A DNA stretch of 64,000 bases, taken from the NCBI GenBank assembly GCA_902634405.1, contig CACPJY010000002.1, positions 111,017-175,016 on the forward strand, read 5' to 3'. The notes beneath the pieces were generated by a model that worked only from the letters and a program-made list of their open reading frames with translations, had not been told where the DNA came from and searched no databases. Positions 20,061 to 29,975 of this stretch are shown here, in pieces. A program made the position numbers and the translations under genes. This DNA comes from an uncultured Synechococcaceae cyanobacterium (GTDB lineage: Bacteria > Cyanobacteriota > Cyanobacteriia > PCC-6307 > Cyanobiaceae). Each line of letters starts with the position of its first letter. Position 1 is the stretch's first letter.

Positions 20061-20787
20061 ACAATTTCCTCCCAGGAATCAAATTTTTACTAAAGGGAGG
20101 TTGGTTTTTTGTAAGACCTAGGAGGTCAGCAGTAACTCTTACTTGTCCGTCTAAGTTCTGGCCTGCTCCAATACCAATCAAAGGGATTTTAAGACTTGCT
20201 TTTATTCGCTTTGCTACTGAATCTGGTACATGTTCTATGACTAGAGAAAAACACCCTGCATTCTCTAAGGTCAATGCTTGACGGTAGACCTGCTCTTGGC
20301 TTATGGGATCTTCTGCTTGTCGTTTATAACCAGTTTTGTGAACTGATTGAGGTGTCAGGCCTATATGACCCATGACAGGGATCCCCATTCTTACTAGGCG
20401 GCTAATGACTGATATGACCTCAGGTTCAGCACCTTCAAGTTTTACTGCTGAGGCACAGGATTCTTTAATTATTTTCCCTGCGGCTTCTACAGCTTTGTCT
20501 TCTCCACATTGATAACTAAGGAAAGGGAGGTCAGTTACTACAAGAGGCTGATTTTGCAGAGGTTTTGAAAAACCTCTGCAAACAGCTTTGGTGTGAAACA
20601 ACATTTCCTCAACTGTTACAGGCAATGTTGTGGAATGCCCCATTGAAACCATTGCCAAAGAATCACCTACTAGAACCACATCAGCTCCTGATTCTTCGAC
20701 TAATGAGCTAGATAGACTGTCCCATGCAGTCAGGATTGTTATGGGCTTCCCCACTCTCTTGAATTGAATTAAATCGTCTGGTCGCAT
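19969..20787 (-). CDS. panB: 3-methyl-2-oxobutanoate hydroxymethyltransferase
   Basis: PanB makes ketopantoate for pantothenate and CoA synthesis. This 272-residue protein has [23 protein letters not shown] early, the Mg-site segment [30 protein letters not shown] near residue 140 and [13 protein letters not shown] near 207. A GGGAG just before the ATG supports the start. The C-terminal 30 residues are encoded antisense to hemW, with which it converges and overlaps by 92 bp. Confidence 0.95.
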   Translation of the reverse strand: MRPDDLIQFKRVGKPITILTAWDSLSSSLVEESGADVVLVGDSLAMVSMGHSTTLPVTVEEMLFHTKAVCRGFSKPLQNQPLVVTDLPFLSYQCGEDKAVEAAGKIIKESCASAVKLEGAEPEVISVISRLVRMGIPVMGHIGLTPQSVHKTGYKRQAEDPISQEQVYRQALTLENAGCFSLVIEHVPDSVAKRIKASLKIPLIGIGAGQNLDGQVRVTADLLGLTKNQPPFSKNLIPGRKLFIDALQTWVDQQRQEVKIPTTKQTPQKPDC

Positions 20788-20829
20788 ACTCCCTGACAGT
20801 TTGTTGCTGATAAATTGCTAAAATCTGAT

Positions 20830-20925
20830 TGACTCGGACCCATGCGGCTTTGACGCCCAAACCTGGTCAGGACCGGAAGGTAGCAGCCAAATGGGATGCT
20901 TGATGCAGGCGTGGAATCCGGGTCA
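20830..20925 (+). ncRNA. ffs: Signal recognition particle RNA (4.5S-type small SRP RNA)
   Basis: The core CTGGTCAGGACCGGAAGGTAGCAGCC-type element is present from about 20863: the GGTCAG, the GGAA tetraloop stem and AGCAGCC can all be read. The ends pair: GACTCGGA at 20831-20838 with TCCGGGTC at 20917-20924. This is the short bacterial form of about 95 nt that binds Ffh, whose gene is also in this window. It lies on the plus strand between panB and ftsZ, both on the minus strand. Ends are approximate. Confidence 0.93.
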
Positions 20926-20939
20926 CCCAATATTAAAAG

Positions 20940-22070
20940 TCAGCTGTCTCCTTCTTTACGAAGTTGACGTATTCTTAGGAACTCTGGGATGCTTGCGCCA
21001 GCCTCTTTTGCTTCGTTTTGTCCAAAAGTTGATGGTGGAGCCATTCTATTTCTGGCTCTTTGATTCCTATAAGGCTGATTGCTATCGAAGCCTGTGGCAA
21101 TAACAGTTACATGTACTTCCCCTTCAAGATTTTCGTCAACAACTGCACCAACAATAATGTTCGCCTCTGGATCGACTACGTCGTAAATGACTTCTGATGC
21201 CGAGGTCATGTCTTCAAGTGTCATGTCTTTCCCTCCACTAATGTTCATAACACAACCTTTTGCCCCATCTATGCGAGCAGCCTCTAATAAAGGACTATTA
21301 ATTGCAGCTTGAGCAGCTTCTAGCGCTCTTGATCGACCAGAGCCTATTCCTACTCCTAAGAGAGCTGTACCTGCTTCTGTCATTACAGAACGAACATCAG
21401 CAAAATCTACATTTACAAGTCCTGGACAGGTAATTATGTCACTTATCCCTTTAACTCCCATTCTTAATACATCGTCTGCATTTTGAAATGCCTCTTGAAG
21501 GGGAGCACCTGCAATTACGTCTTTTAATCGGTCGTTCGGAATAACAATCAATGTGTCCACATTTTCAGCTAGACGGGCAATTCCTTCATCTGCTTGCCTC
21601 ATCCTCCTTTTCCCTTCGAATCCAAAGGGTTTTGTGACTATGCCAACCGTTAATGCACCACTCTCCTTAGCTACTTCTGCTACTACTGGAGCTGCACCTG
21701 TACCAGTCCCACCCCCCATTCCAGCGGCGATGAAAACCAAGTCAGCTCCTTGCAATGCCTGTTGAAGGTCTGCTCTGGATTCTTCAGCTGCTTTTTGCCC
21801 AATACTTGGATTGCCACCTGCTCCAAGACCTCTGGTAAGTGTCTGCCCTAGTTGGACACGGTTTGATGCGGCCGATTGGAGAAGAGCTTGTGCATCAGTG
21901 TTTAGGACTCGATAGAAGACTCCATCAAGATCGCTACGAATCATTCTGTTGACGGCATTGCTGCCTCCTCCTCCTACGCCGATGACTTCTATTCGGGCGG
22001 ATTGGCTGGGCTGTATGCCTGAACCTTCCATGGAGTTGGACTTGTTTATGTTCACCATCGCAATAGTCAA
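20940..22070 (-). CDS. ftsZ: Cell division GTPase FtsZ
   Basis: FtsZ forms the Z ring. In this 376-residue protein [17 protein letters not shown] opens the GTPase domain, the tubulin-signature [11 protein letters not shown] lies near residue 120, and the [17 protein letters not shown] segment follows. The C-terminal tail ends with [16 protein letters not shown], containing the conserved FtsZ partner-binding peptide. It follows ftsQ by about 160 bp; the gap may carry its own promoter. No ftsA is seen. Confidence 0.97.
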   Translation of the reverse strand: MTIAMVNINKSNSMEGSGIQPSQSARIEVIGVGGGGSNAVNRMIRSDLDGVFYRVLNTDAQALLQSAASNRVQLGQTLTRGLGAGGNPSIGQKAAEESRADLQQALQGADLVFIAAGMGGGTGTGAAPVVAEVAKESGALTVGIVTKPFGFEGKRRMRQADEGIARLAENVDTLIVIPNDRLKDVIAGAPLQEAFQNADDVLRMGVKGISDIITCPGLVNVDFADVRSVMTEAGTALLGVGIGSGRSRALEAAQAAINSPLLEAARIDGAKGCVMNISGGKDMTLEDMTSASEVIYDVVDPEANIIVGAVVDENLEGEVHVTVIATGFDSNQPYRNQRARNRMAPPSTFGQNEAKEAGASIPEFLRIRQLRKEGDS

Positions 22071-22227
22071 AGTCTAAAAATTAGTTTTGGAGCATTATGT
22101 ACTCCAACGAAGATTCTGCTCGTTTTTTTTATTATCATTAAGGTTTCTGATATTTCAATACATTTGTCATCTCCTTAGGAAGATGTGCTTTAGTCCATTC
22201 TCCTTAAATCCTTTTGTGGGAATGGTT

Positions 22228-23040
22228 TTATAGTCCAAGAGGCACCTGAATCTCTGGTTTAGAAGGATCGGTTAAGTCAATAATTGTTCCGGGTTTATTA
22301 CGAAAGTCTTCCGGTAAGTTTTTGCTCAAGTGGGTAAGAGCACTTAATTGGCTTTCAAGTTCTAGAAAATTCTTCCCAAGTTTTATTTGTCCTAGTGATT
22401 TAGTCTCTAAGCTTAGTTCCCCAGTTTGTGTAAGAAGAATACTTTTCAAAGCACTGCCTAGTTCATTTCGTTTTTCGAGGATTCTTGCGATTCTGTCTTT
22501 GTGGAATGGCATCCATCCATCAATGTATAAATCTGTTGAAGGTGTTTGACCTAGTTTTGCAATTTCAATAGGTATCCATTGACCTTTTATATCTACAATT
22601 CCTTTTTCTTCTCCTTTAGAGCTCTTTCTGGTAGCGTATCCAATCGGTTCAATTTCTTTTAAATTAATTTCCAATTTAGGTGGAATCATAATGCGTGTTA
22701 CTTTTACCGATTGAATTGGTAGCTTTTGCTTTAGATTATTTTCTATTTCACTAGGAACTATTCCTAAAAGAGGTTTTCCGATAAGTTTCGAGCTTGCATT
22801 TATTACTGAGTTCTTTTTAATTTGATCATTTCCATAAACTTTTATTTGATCTTTTTTTAGTGGAGACCACCCGTACAATACCAGTAAAGGAATAAGGAGT
22901 CCTGAAATTATTATGTATATTAAAGTTCTCCATGCACGGATTAATCTCTTCCTGCTTTTTGTACTCTCTAGATTGTTTTTTTTCGAGGACTTGTATTGCA
23001 AATATTGTTTTCGATGTTTGTTCTTTGGAGAAGTATTCAT
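22228..23040 (-). CDS. ftsQ: FtsQ/DivIB-type cell division protein with POTRA domain
   Basis: This 270-residue protein has a Lys-rich cytoplasmic N-terminus, one membrane segment at about residues 38-60 and a POTRA-like domain (DQIKVYGNDQIKKNSVI onward). The following region with INLKEIEPIGYATRK resembles the FtsQ domain. It sits between ddl and ftsZ, as in many bacteria. Its ATG overlaps the stop of the 136-residue gene (ATGA), so the two are translationally coupled. Confidence 0.88.
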   Translation of the reverse strand: MNTSPKNKHRKQYLQYKSSKKNNLESTKSRKRLIRAWRTLIYIIISGLLIPLLVLYGWSPLKKDQIKVYGNDQIKKNSVINASSKLIGKPLLGIVPSEIENNLKQKLPIQSVKVTRIMIPPKLEINLKEIEPIGYATRKSSKGEEKGIVDIKGQWIPIEIAKLGQTPSTDLYIDGWMPFHKDRIARILEKRNELGSALKSILLTQTGELSLETKSLGQIKLGKNFLELESQLSALTHLSKNLPEDFRNKPGTIIDLTDPSKPEIQVPLGL

Positions 23041-23447
23041 AATTCACAACGTGCATTTGACATTAGTTGATCCATCCAGCGTCTCGCACGATCTGCATCA
23101 GCAAAGGGAACATCCTTAACTACCCCTTTGCCAACTAGTCGTAAACGACAACGACCTTGTGACTCTTCTGTTAGAGGTGCTTCACCAGATGTAAGAGCCA
23201 TAAGTTCAATTAATTCTAATTCTGTTACCTGAAATGAGTCTTTTTCTTTAAATTTTCCTGCCTCAAAGGTGCTCCAAGTCAGCACTCCATTTTTAAGTCT
23301 TGCGGCTCCAGCTTCGTCTAGTTTTGAGAGCTCTGCTTCTTGAGCCCAATCTCTGAATAAGTTTTGTCTTCTACGCTCCAGCCAACCTAAAGCAGTCAAG
23401 AGAACAAAAACTAGTAGGAGTGGGAGCCAGAGCAGACCGTGTGTCAT
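23037..23447 (-). CDS. Conserved-looking membrane protein of unknown function between ddl and ftsQ
   Basis: I do not recognise a named domain in this 136-residue protein. One N-terminal membrane segment (about residues 4-22) is followed by a cytoplasmic-type domain with NLFRDWAQEAELSKLDEAGA and a C-terminal part containing DVPFADADRARRWMDQL. It is coupled to ftsQ by an ATGA overlap and follows ddl by 45 bp. Its place inside a ddl-ftsQ-ftsZ cluster suggests a role linked to division or wall synthesis; that is inference from position. Confidence 0.7.
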   Translation of the reverse strand: MTHGLLWLPLLLVFVLLTALGWLERRRQNLFRDWAQEAELSKLDEAGAARLKNGVLTWSTFEAGKFKEKDSFQVTELELIELMALTSGEAPLTEESQGRCRLRLVGKGVVKDVPFADADRARRWMDQLMSNARCEL

Positions 23448-23492
23448 TGGATTGTTGATAAGGGATTCGGAGAGCTCACTCTGTGATCATTT

Positions 23493-24536
23493 TTATTGTC
23501 GAGCAGTATCCAAAAGTTGGCTCGTTAATTTCTCGATTGTTAAGCCGGTTTCTTCCCAAAGCCTTGGATACATACTTTGTGAAGTAAAGCCTGGGAGAGT
23601 GTTGATTTCGTTGATCCAGATAGAATCGGTTGATTCTTCGTAAAAAAAATCTACACGTGCCATTCCTTTTGCAGATATTGCTTTAAAGGCTTTTAAAGAT
23701 TGATCTTGAATTTTTTTGGTGGTTTCCTTTGAGATTTCAGCTGGGATTTTTATTTGGCTATTCCCATCATTATATTTGGTTTCATAGTCATACCAATCCG
23801 AAGAAAATTTTATTTCACCGACTACTGAAGTTTTTGGTTTAGAGGAACCCAAGACTGCACACTCAAGTTCTCTTGCTCTTACACCTTTCTCTATCACTAT
23901 TCTTGAGTCGAATTTAGCGGCTGTTGATATTCCTTCTAAAAGTTGCTTGCAGTTTTCAGCTTTACTTATACCTATTGAAGAACCAAGGTTGGCAGGCTTT
24001 ACAAAACAAGGATATCCTAACTTTTCTTCAATTTTTTCTAATAGTTTATTTTTTCTAGAGACTTCTGAGAAATCTTCAAGCTCTATTCCTATATAAGGAA
24101 GTTGAGAAAGGCCTGATGCTGCAAATGCTGCTTTCATTGCGATTTTATCCATACCAAGGGCTGAGCCAAGAACGGTTGATCCCACATAGGGCTTGCCCAT
24201 TAAGGTAAGCAATCCTTGTACAGTTCCATCTTCTCCATTGGGTCCATGAAGTATCGGGAACCATATATCTATTAGTTCGCTACCAGTAGGGAGACTACTG
24301 AAGCCTATTTTTTTTTTGCCAAGGTTATATGGGATCTCTTTGAGAACCTTCTCACCGATTAACGGAGGCCACCAACAGCCCTCTCGATCTATATAAAAAG
24401 GGGCTACATCAAAGCGTCTTGAATTATCTCCACGCCTTAGAGCATTTATAACTGTTCGAGCAGATTTTATAGAAACGGAATGTTCTTCGGATCTTCCACC
24501 GAACAAGATTCCTACACATATTCTGTTAGTAATCAT
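23493..24536 (-). CDS. ddl: D-alanine--D-alanine ligase
   Basis: Ddl makes the D-Ala-D-Ala dipeptide of peptidoglycan. In this 347-residue ATP-grasp protein GGRSEEHSVSIKSA lies near the N-terminus, ILHGPNGEDGTVQG near residue 95, PCFVKPANLGSSIGISKA near 176 and INEINTLPGFTSQSMYP near 313, including the metal-binding Glu and Asn. The ATG start is well placed relative to the family. It belongs to the minus-strand ddl-ftsQ-ftsZ cluster. Confidence 0.96.
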   Translation of the reverse strand: MITNRICVGILFGGRSEEHSVSIKSARTVINALRRGDNSRRFDVAPFYIDREGCWWPPLIGEKVLKEIPYNLGKKKIGFSSLPTGSELIDIWFPILHGPNGEDGTVQGLLTLMGKPYVGSTVLGSALGMDKIAMKAAFAASGLSQLPYIGIELEDFSEVSRKNKLLEKIEEKLGYPCFVKPANLGSSIGISKAENCKQLLEGISTAAKFDSRIVIEKGVRARELECAVLGSSKPKTSVVGEIKFSSDWYDYETKYNDGNSQIKIPAEISKETTKKIQDQSLKAFKAISAKGMARVDFFYEESTDSIWINEINTLPGFTSQSMYPRLWEETGLTIEKLTSQLLDTARQ

Positions 24537-24591
24537 TTAACTAATAAGGGTAATGATTTGTTCTGTTTCAAAATCATCCGTAGCTCTTGAA

Positions 24592-25992
24592 CTATTTAAC
24601 GGGATTTCCACTTAATGAAAATGGTCTGATTTTGTTGATGTCAACAAAGACGAGGTCTCCAGGTTGATATTGGCAACCAGTAGGACCTTCGGAGGAAAAG
24701 AAGGTTAGTTTATTTGTTCTCGTACGCCCCACCAGTTGATCTTGCTTTTTTGGGTTAATCCCTTCTGCCAATATTTCCTCTAATCTTCCTCTGAACCTTT
24801 GACTTCTTTTCATTGCAACTTCTTCTACTATGGCGTTCAGCTGTTGTAGACGTTCAACTTTTATATGATCTGGTATTTGATTAGGCCAACTTGCTGCAGG
24901 TGTATTTGGGCGGGGTGAGTAGGCCGCTGTATTTAGCTGATCAAATCCTATTTCACTGATGAAGGAAATAGTATTAGTGAATTGATCATCAGTTTCACCT
25001 GGGAATCCAACAATTACATCCGCACTAATTGCAGCATCAGGCATGCAATTCCTAATTGAGTCGAGAATTCTTCTGTATCTTTCAATTGTGTAACCACGAC
25101 CCATTGCTTTTAATATCTGATTGTCTGCGCTTTGGAACGGTATGTGAAAGTGTTCGCAAATTTTTGGAAGTTCAAAACATGTCTTTATTAGTCTTTCAGT
25201 GAAATACCTTGGATGACTAGTGGCAAAGCGAATTCGATCTATTCCCTCAACATCGTGAATGTGTTGCAGTAAAGAGGTGAGTGTGTTTTCACGACGACCT
25301 TCAGCATCAATTCCAGGAAGATCTCTCCCATATGCGTCAATATTTTGACCTAGAAGTGTTATCTCTCTATAGCCCATAGCTGCAAGTTTTTCGATTTCTC
25401 TACGTATGGCATTAGGCGTCCTTGATTGCTCTTGGCCACGGACTGATGGCACTACGCAGTAGGTGCACCTTTCGTTACATCCATAAATAACGTTTACCCA
25501 GCCACAAATTTTGCTATCCCTTCTTGCGGTTGTGATGTCTTCAAGAATGTGATGCTCATTTGTAGCAACGACTTGTTGGCCATTGTCAACTTGTTCGAGC
25601 AAAGTCTCTAGTCTATTTGCATGCTGAGGTCCCATGACTAGATCTATTTCAGGAACCCTTCTCAAAAGCGATTCTCCTTCTTGTTGAGCAACGCATCCAG
25701 CCACTACAAGCTTTATTTTTGGATTAGATCTTTTCCTATTAGCTTGACGACCTAAATAGCTATAAACTTTCTGTTCTGCGTTATCGCGGATGGTACATGT
25801 GTTGTAAACAACTAAATCTGCTTCGTGCTCATTCGTTGCCTCCCAGTAACCCATAGATTCAAGAATTCCAGCCATTCGCTCTGAATCGGCTTTGTTCATC
25901 TGGCATCCAAAAGTTGTTATCCAATAACTTCCTAGAGTCTTTACAGGACTTGGGGAAATACTTTCAGTGGAGGTTGATGAGGTGGCTACCAA
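24592..25992 (-). CDS. miaB: tRNA-2-methylthio-N6-dimethylallyladenosine synthase
   Basis: MiaB adds a methylthio group to i6A37 in tRNAs. This 466-residue protein has the N-terminal UPF0004 domain with [13 protein letters not shown] and [12 protein letters not shown] (auxiliary cluster Cys), the radical SAM C-x3-C-x2-C in [17 protein letters not shown] near residue 171, and a C-terminal TRAM domain. Length fits the family. It is upstream of ddl by about 55 bp. Confidence 0.96.
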   Translation of the reverse strand: MVATSSTSTESISPSPVKTLGSYWITTFGCQMNKADSERMAGILESMGYWEATNEHEADLVVYNTCTIRDNAEQKVYSYLGRQANRKRSNPKIKLVVAGCVAQQEGESLLRRVPEIDLVMGPQHANRLETLLEQVDNGQQVVATNEHHILEDITTARRDSKICGWVNVIYGCNERCTYCVVPSVRGQEQSRTPNAIRREIEKLAAMGYREITLLGQNIDAYGRDLPGIDAEGRRENTLTSLLQHIHDVEGIDRIRFATSHPRYFTERLIKTCFELPKICEHFHIPFQSADNQILKAMGRGYTIERYRRILDSIRNCMPDAAISADVIVGFPGETDDQFTNTISFISEIGFDQLNTAAYSPRPNTPAASWPNQIPDHIKVERLQQLNAIVEEVAMKRSQRFRGRLEEILAEGINPKKQDQLVGRTRTNKLTFFSSEGPTGCQYQPGDLVFVDINKIRPFSLSGNPVK

Positions 25993-26215
25993 AGCAAAAT
26001 AGGAGTCTTTGAATTTTTGAAGATCTTCTTTGAACCTTGCATTTCTAGAAATTAAAGGTTAACCAATTTTTTATGGATCTTCTAAAAAACAAGGATACTG
26101 GTTGAGTCTCTTACCTTTTAAATAATTTAGGAATCCTCTTTAATAAATGCCTTGAAATGGCCCATTTATTTTTGATGGGCTTTGCCTTGCAATTATCGTT
26201 TGTCAAAGATACAAG

Positions 26216-26289
26216 GGCGAGCGAGGGGATTCGAACCCCCGAATAGCGGCGCCACAAGCCGCTGCCTTAACCACTTGGCGACGCCCGCC
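26216..26289 (-). tRNA. tRNA-His (anticodon GTG)
   Basis: Read on the minus strand, it folds as a full cloverleaf. The anticodon loop contains GTG. The acceptor has eight base pairs, including the extra G at -1 opposite C73, a hallmark of tRNA-His. The T arm carries GGTTCGAATCC. CCA is not encoded. Confidence 0.97.
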
Positions 26290-26763
26290 GCGTCAGGTAA
26301 GAATTTACCAATTAACCCCTTTATAGGCCTGAAAAACGTTTTTCGTAATAAAAGCTTTTCTCTCAGAGCGTCAATTATTTGCTTAATAGCAAGTACTGGC
26401 TGCGGTTTTGCCTTGGTAGCTAGTAATCCATCAATAGATGATTTCAGCGAATATGCGGGTGATCAATTAGTGGAGATTGTGACCTCTGAGGTATGTGTAA
26501 AGAATGCTCTGCCAATGATTTTTGGCCTTTGGGTTGGCAATTGTCCTGAATTAGTACAAGCTCAGAGAAATTCAATGAGAAGTGTCGCAAAAAGTTTCAC
26601 GAAGCGAAAAAATCTTCGCTTCTTCAGCATTTATCAGATAAATACCGAACGTATTCTGTTGCTAGATTCACTAAGTATCCCAGCGTATGAAGTCACAACC
26701 ATTGCAGCATTAGGTAAGTTTTTAACGGTCAGCGTAAAAACTGATTTTATTTCTCCTAACTGA
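26290..26763 (+). CDS. DUF4359-like exported or membrane-anchored protein, start uncertain
   Basis: The C-terminal 115 residues fit the DUF4359 pattern: ASNPSIDDFSEYAGDQLVE, a Cys pair (in VCVKNAL and GNCPEL), FFSIYQINTERI and a hydrophobic end. A hydrophobic segment (SIICLIASTGCGFALV) precedes it. The frame is open back to 26182, but the first 36 codons are antisense to tRNA-His and look spurious. Between the tRNA and the TTG at 26413 no ATG, GTG or TTG occurs in frame; CTG at 26329 or ATT codons remain. My left boundary is therefore only the tRNA edge. Function unknown. Confidence 0.6.
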   Translation, partial: ASGKNLPINPFIGLKNVFRNKSFSLRASIICLIASTGCGFALVASNPSIDDFSEYAGDQLVEIVTSEVCVKNALPMIFGLWVGNCPELVQAQRNSMRSVAKSFTKRKNLRFFSIYQINTERILLLDSLSIPAYEVTTIAALGKFLTVSVKTDFISPN

Positions 26764-26774
26764 GTATTAAGAGA

Positions 26775-28040
26775 ATGGGGTGGGTTCAAGGCTTAGTGCC
26801 AAGAGGATTGATTGAATCCTCTGAAAATGATTTAAAGCTAATTTCAAACCCAGAGGGTTTGTGCCATGTTCGTCTGAAATGGGATAAAGGCCAAATCACA
26901 GGAATTGAGCAGTCTGATCTGCAAACAGGAAATACTGTTAGACATTTTCTTTTGCCAAGGCTCTTAGAGCCCCATGCACATCTTGATAAAGCATTTACGT
27001 GGGATGAGTTCCCTAATTTTGATGGAACCTATTCCGGAGCTCTAGCCGCTAATTTTCAAGAACATAAAACTCGCTCAAACTCTATTCTTAGAGAGAGGGT
27101 TGAAAGATCTCTAGTCTTGGCTTTAGAGAATGGTTTGAGGGCAATTAGAAGCCATGTAGATAGTACTCATTCGTTTTCAGAATCCAATTGGGATTTAATG
27201 TGTGATCTAAAGAGGAAGTGGAAGGATGTTTTAGAGCTTCAATTAGTAGCTCTTGTCCCTGTTGAATATTGGAATAGTTTTGGGGGTGAGAAACTGGCCC
27301 GACGAGTTGCTATTACAGGCGGATTACTGGGTGGAGTAGTTCTTCCCCCTTTTAAGCCTCAGGCAATGCGAAAGGCTTTGAAAGCCATGATCAGCCTCGC
27401 AGAAAAACACGGTTGTGGAATTGATGTTCATATCGATGAGAATCACAATATGCCTGCAGATGGTCTGAAACAGTTGATAAAAGTTTTAGATGATATGAAA
27501 GTGTCCATCCCTATCACTTGCAGCCATTTGAGCAGTATGAGCTTGCTTAGTCCAAGAACTTTAGGTTGGTTCGCAGAGCGAATGGCTTTTCATAGGGTGA
27601 AAGTCATAGCTCTTCCTTTGACAAATGCTTGGCTGCTAGGTCAAAACCAATTATGCACTCCTTCTAAGAGACCTTTAGCCCCTATTAAGCAATTACAACG
27701 TGCTGGAGTAACTGTTGCTGTGGGTGGCGATAACGTACAAGATCCTTGGTTCCCGTTGGGTAACCTTGATCCAATTTCTTTAATGAGTTTTGCTTTACCT
27801 TTGGCACAGCTTGCTCCTTGGTATCGAATGGGTTTAGCCCCATTTACTACAGCATCAGCCAATGTAATGGGTCTTACTTGGGATGGAGTCCTAAGGGTTA
27901 ATGCTCCTGCTGACTTAATGCTAATTGAAGCTTCGAGCTGGCCCGAAGCTTTAACAAATTTTTATTCTAGGAAAATTTTGGTGAAGGGAACTTGGTTAGA
28001 TCAGATTCAATTAGGTCAGTATTTATCACTTCCTAATTGA
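26775..28040 (+). CDS. Cytosine deaminase-like metal-dependent amidohydrolase
   Basis: This 421-residue protein has the amidohydrolase TIM-barrel signature: LEPHAHLDKAF (metal HxH) near residue 72, DVHIDENHN near 217, TCSHLSS near 253 and the catalytic Asp in VGGDNVQDPW near 317. It resembles CodA-like enzymes, but the substrate may be another cyclic amide or pterin/pyrimidine derivative. It is followed after three bases by an FAD oxidase gene, so they probably form an operon. Confidence 0.8.
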   Translation: MGWVQGLVPRGLIESSENDLKLISNPEGLCHVRLKWDKGQITGIEQSDLQTGNTVRHFLLPRLLEPHAHLDKAFTWDEFPNFDGTYSGALAANFQEHKTRSNSILRERVERSLVLALENGLRAIRSHVDSTHSFSESNWDLMCDLKRKWKDVLELQLVALVPVEYWNSFGGEKLARRVAITGGLLGGVVLPPFKPQAMRKALKAMISLAEKHGCGIDVHIDENHNMPADGLKQLIKVLDDMKVSIPITCSHLSSMSLLSPRTLGWFAERMAFHRVKVIALPLTNAWLLGQNQLCTPSKRPLAPIKQLQRAGVTVAVGGDNVQDPWFPLGNLDPISLMSFALPLAQLAPWYRMGLAPFTTASANVMGLTWDGVLRVNAPADLMLIEASSWPEALTNFYSRKILVKGTWLDQIQLGQYLSLPN

Positions 28041-28043
28041 TTG

Positions 28044-29390
28044 ATGACAATGGAAACTCGATTAGAGACTCTTCAAGAAGAAATTAAATTGATCAAAGGA
28101 TTGGATATCTTTGTTCAATCATCTGAGCTAGAACGCTTTTCAAGAGATTATTATGATTACTCTCCGATTTTGGTTGAAAAATTACAAAACTGCCGTGCTG
28201 ACTTAGTCGTCAGACCAAAGAATATTGAGTCGCTTTTGTTAGTAGCTAAAATATGTTTTAAGCATGCTATTCCTTTGACTGTTAGGGGAGCGGGTACTGG
28301 AAATTATGGACAATGTGTACCTCTTAAAGGTGGAGTGGTTTTGCTTATGACAGGTTTCTCAAGTATTAGACACTTTGATCCATCTACAGGAATTGTGACA
28401 GTTGAAAGTGGCTGTCTTTTAAAAGGTCTTGAGCAAGATCTTTTAAGCTATGGGCGACAATTAAGACTTGTACCAAGCACTTGGAGAAGTGCATCTATTG
28501 GAGGGTTTATAGCTGGAGGGTCTGGAGGAATTGGATCAGTGCGATGGGGTTTCTTGAGGGATCCAGGCCATTTGCATGGATTAGAAGTAGTCACAATTGA
28601 GAAGGAACCCCAAAAACTTTGGTTAGATGCCAGTTCGGCAGAGGCACTTAATCATGCATATGGTACTAATGGCATTATTACCGCAGTCAGTATTGCAACG
28701 ACACCTTCTACTGATTGGCAAGAGGTCACAATAGATTGTATGGAGTGGACCCAGGCTGTTGAACTCCTAATCGAAATAGCAGCAGCAGCGATTGACCTCA
28801 ATCTTGCAAGTTTGATGGAATCCAAGATTGTTGATCAGTTACCTAAATGGTGCGGAGAGTGCAGGGGGACGCATCGTCTCTTCTTTCTCGTTTCCCCTGA
28901 TGGAATTACAACTTTGCAAAGATTAGCGATTGCAGTTGGGGCTGAATTTATGTCATTTGGATCGGAATCTTTTAGAACTGGAAATGGTTTAAGGGAGTTG
29001 ACTTGGAATCACACGACTTTGCATTTGAGATCAGTAGACCCTTCTTGGACTTATTTGCAAATGCTTTTACCCCAACCAGAATTGACTGCAATGAAGGAAC
29101 TTAAAAGAGATTGGGGTGAAAATTTGTTATGGCATTTAGAAGTTGTCCAAATGAAAGGAGTTAAGCGATTAGCCGCTTTGCCCCTCGTTAGATGGAAGAA
29201 CAAAACCTCTTTAGAACGATTAATAAATCAATGTATAGATATAGGAGCGGTTGTTTTTAATCCCCATGTAATTACTGTCGAGGATGGAGGCCTTGGAGGT
29301 ATAGATGCCGCACAAGTAGAAACCAAGAGGCGTTTTGACCCCGCTGGATTACTAAATCCTGGGAAATTGAAAGGATGGATTTCAAAATAA
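28044..29390 (+). CDS. FAD-binding oxidase of the GlcD/PCMH family
   Basis: This is about 448 residues with a PCMH-type FAD-binding domain: DLVVRPKNIESLLLVAKIC, VRGAGTGNYGQCVPLKGGVV near residue 82 and IGGFIAGGSGGIGSVRWG near 153. The C-terminal region ends with the family-like RRFDPAGLLNPGKL. Such enzymes oxidise 2-hydroxy acids such as glycolate or D-lactate. An upstream TTG at 28041 is an alternative start. No Fe-S partner subunit is seen, and pairing with an amidohydrolase leaves the substrate open. Confidence 0.82.
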   Translation: MTMETRLETLQEEIKLIKGLDIFVQSSELERFSRDYYDYSPILVEKLQNCRADLVVRPKNIESLLLVAKICFKHAIPLTVRGAGTGNYGQCVPLKGGVVLLMTGFSSIRHFDPSTGIVTVESGCLLKGLEQDLLSYGRQLRLVPSTWRSASIGGFIAGGSGGIGSVRWGFLRDPGHLHGLEVVTIEKEPQKLWLDASSAEALNHAYGTNGIITAVSIATTPSTDWQEVTIDCMEWTQAVELLIEIAAAAIDLNLASLMESKIVDQLPKWCGECRGTHRLFFLVSPDGITTLQRLAIAVGAEFMSFGSESFRTGNGLRELTWNHTTLHLRSVDPSWTYLQMLLPQPELTAMKELKRDWGENLLWHLEVVQMKGVKRLAALPLVRWKNKTSLERLINQCIDIGAVVFNPHVITVEDGGLGGIDAAQVETKRRFDPAGLLNPGKLKGWISK

Positions 29391-29391
29391 A

Positions 29392-29946
29392 TCAGCATTC
29401 CAAGCTGTCTCTTGTTGCAATACCCGTTGTTGGATTAACTCCTTCAGCTTCAAAGCAGAACTTTCTTTGATCATCGGCATCTAGTACCGCAAAACTAAAA
29501 TCTGCTCCTTCTATCTCGGCTCCTGCAAAGCTACTTCCCATTGCAACCATGTTTGTGAGGATTGCGTTTTTAAGATTGGCTTTCTGGAAGTTTGCCCTAT
29601 CAGCAAGGGTGTCTGAAAGGTTTACCCCTTCAAGATTTGCACCTCTAAAATCAGCCTTTGTAAGTGTCGTTCCATGTAAATCTGCTTGGCTGAAGTTTGC
29701 ATCTCTTGCTACAGCACCTGCGAAGGATGATTTAGAAAAATCTTGTCCATGGAAATCACGTCCTGTTACGTTTGTAAGGACGTAATTAGGTTGCTCGTTT
29801 GCTTCCTTGGGCCCAAATCGAGTTTCTTGTTGGATAGCCCTTTCCTGGGCAAGGCTTTCAAGAGCACTATCTAGTGCATTTGCCGGGGAATAAGTAAAGA
29901 AAAATGCAATTACTCCAAGAATCACTAAAAAGATTTTGTTTTTCAT
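29392..29946 (-). CDS. Secreted (probably lumenal) pentapeptide-repeat protein
   Basis: I start it at the ATG at 29946, giving 184 residues with a signal peptide (MKNKIFLVILG... ending SPANA). The longer frame to 30060 would run into folC. The mature part has A(D/N)LxX pentapeptide repeats, for example ANFSQADLHG, ADFRGANLEGVNL and GADFSFAVLD, over about residues 85-155. Two Cys near the C-terminus (FCFEAEG and DSLEC) could form a disulfide. Such proteins occur in the thylakoid lumen of cyanobacteria; function unknown. Confidence 0.85.
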   Translation of the reverse strand: MKNKIFLVILGVIAFFFTYSPANALDSALESLAQERAIQQETRFGPKEANEQPNYVLTNVTGRDFHGQDFSKSSFAGAVARDANFSQADLHGTTLTKADFRGANLEGVNLSDTLADRANFQKANLKNAILTNMVAMGSSFAGAEIEGADFSFAVLDADDQRKFCFEAEGVNPTTGIATRDSLEC

Positions 29947-29975
29947 TTGATATAGAGAGTGAGGGGATTGATGAT

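Noticed and set aside
26182..26289. Start of the DUF4359 gene at 26182
   Set aside because: These codons are antisense to tRNA-His and have no family resemblance.
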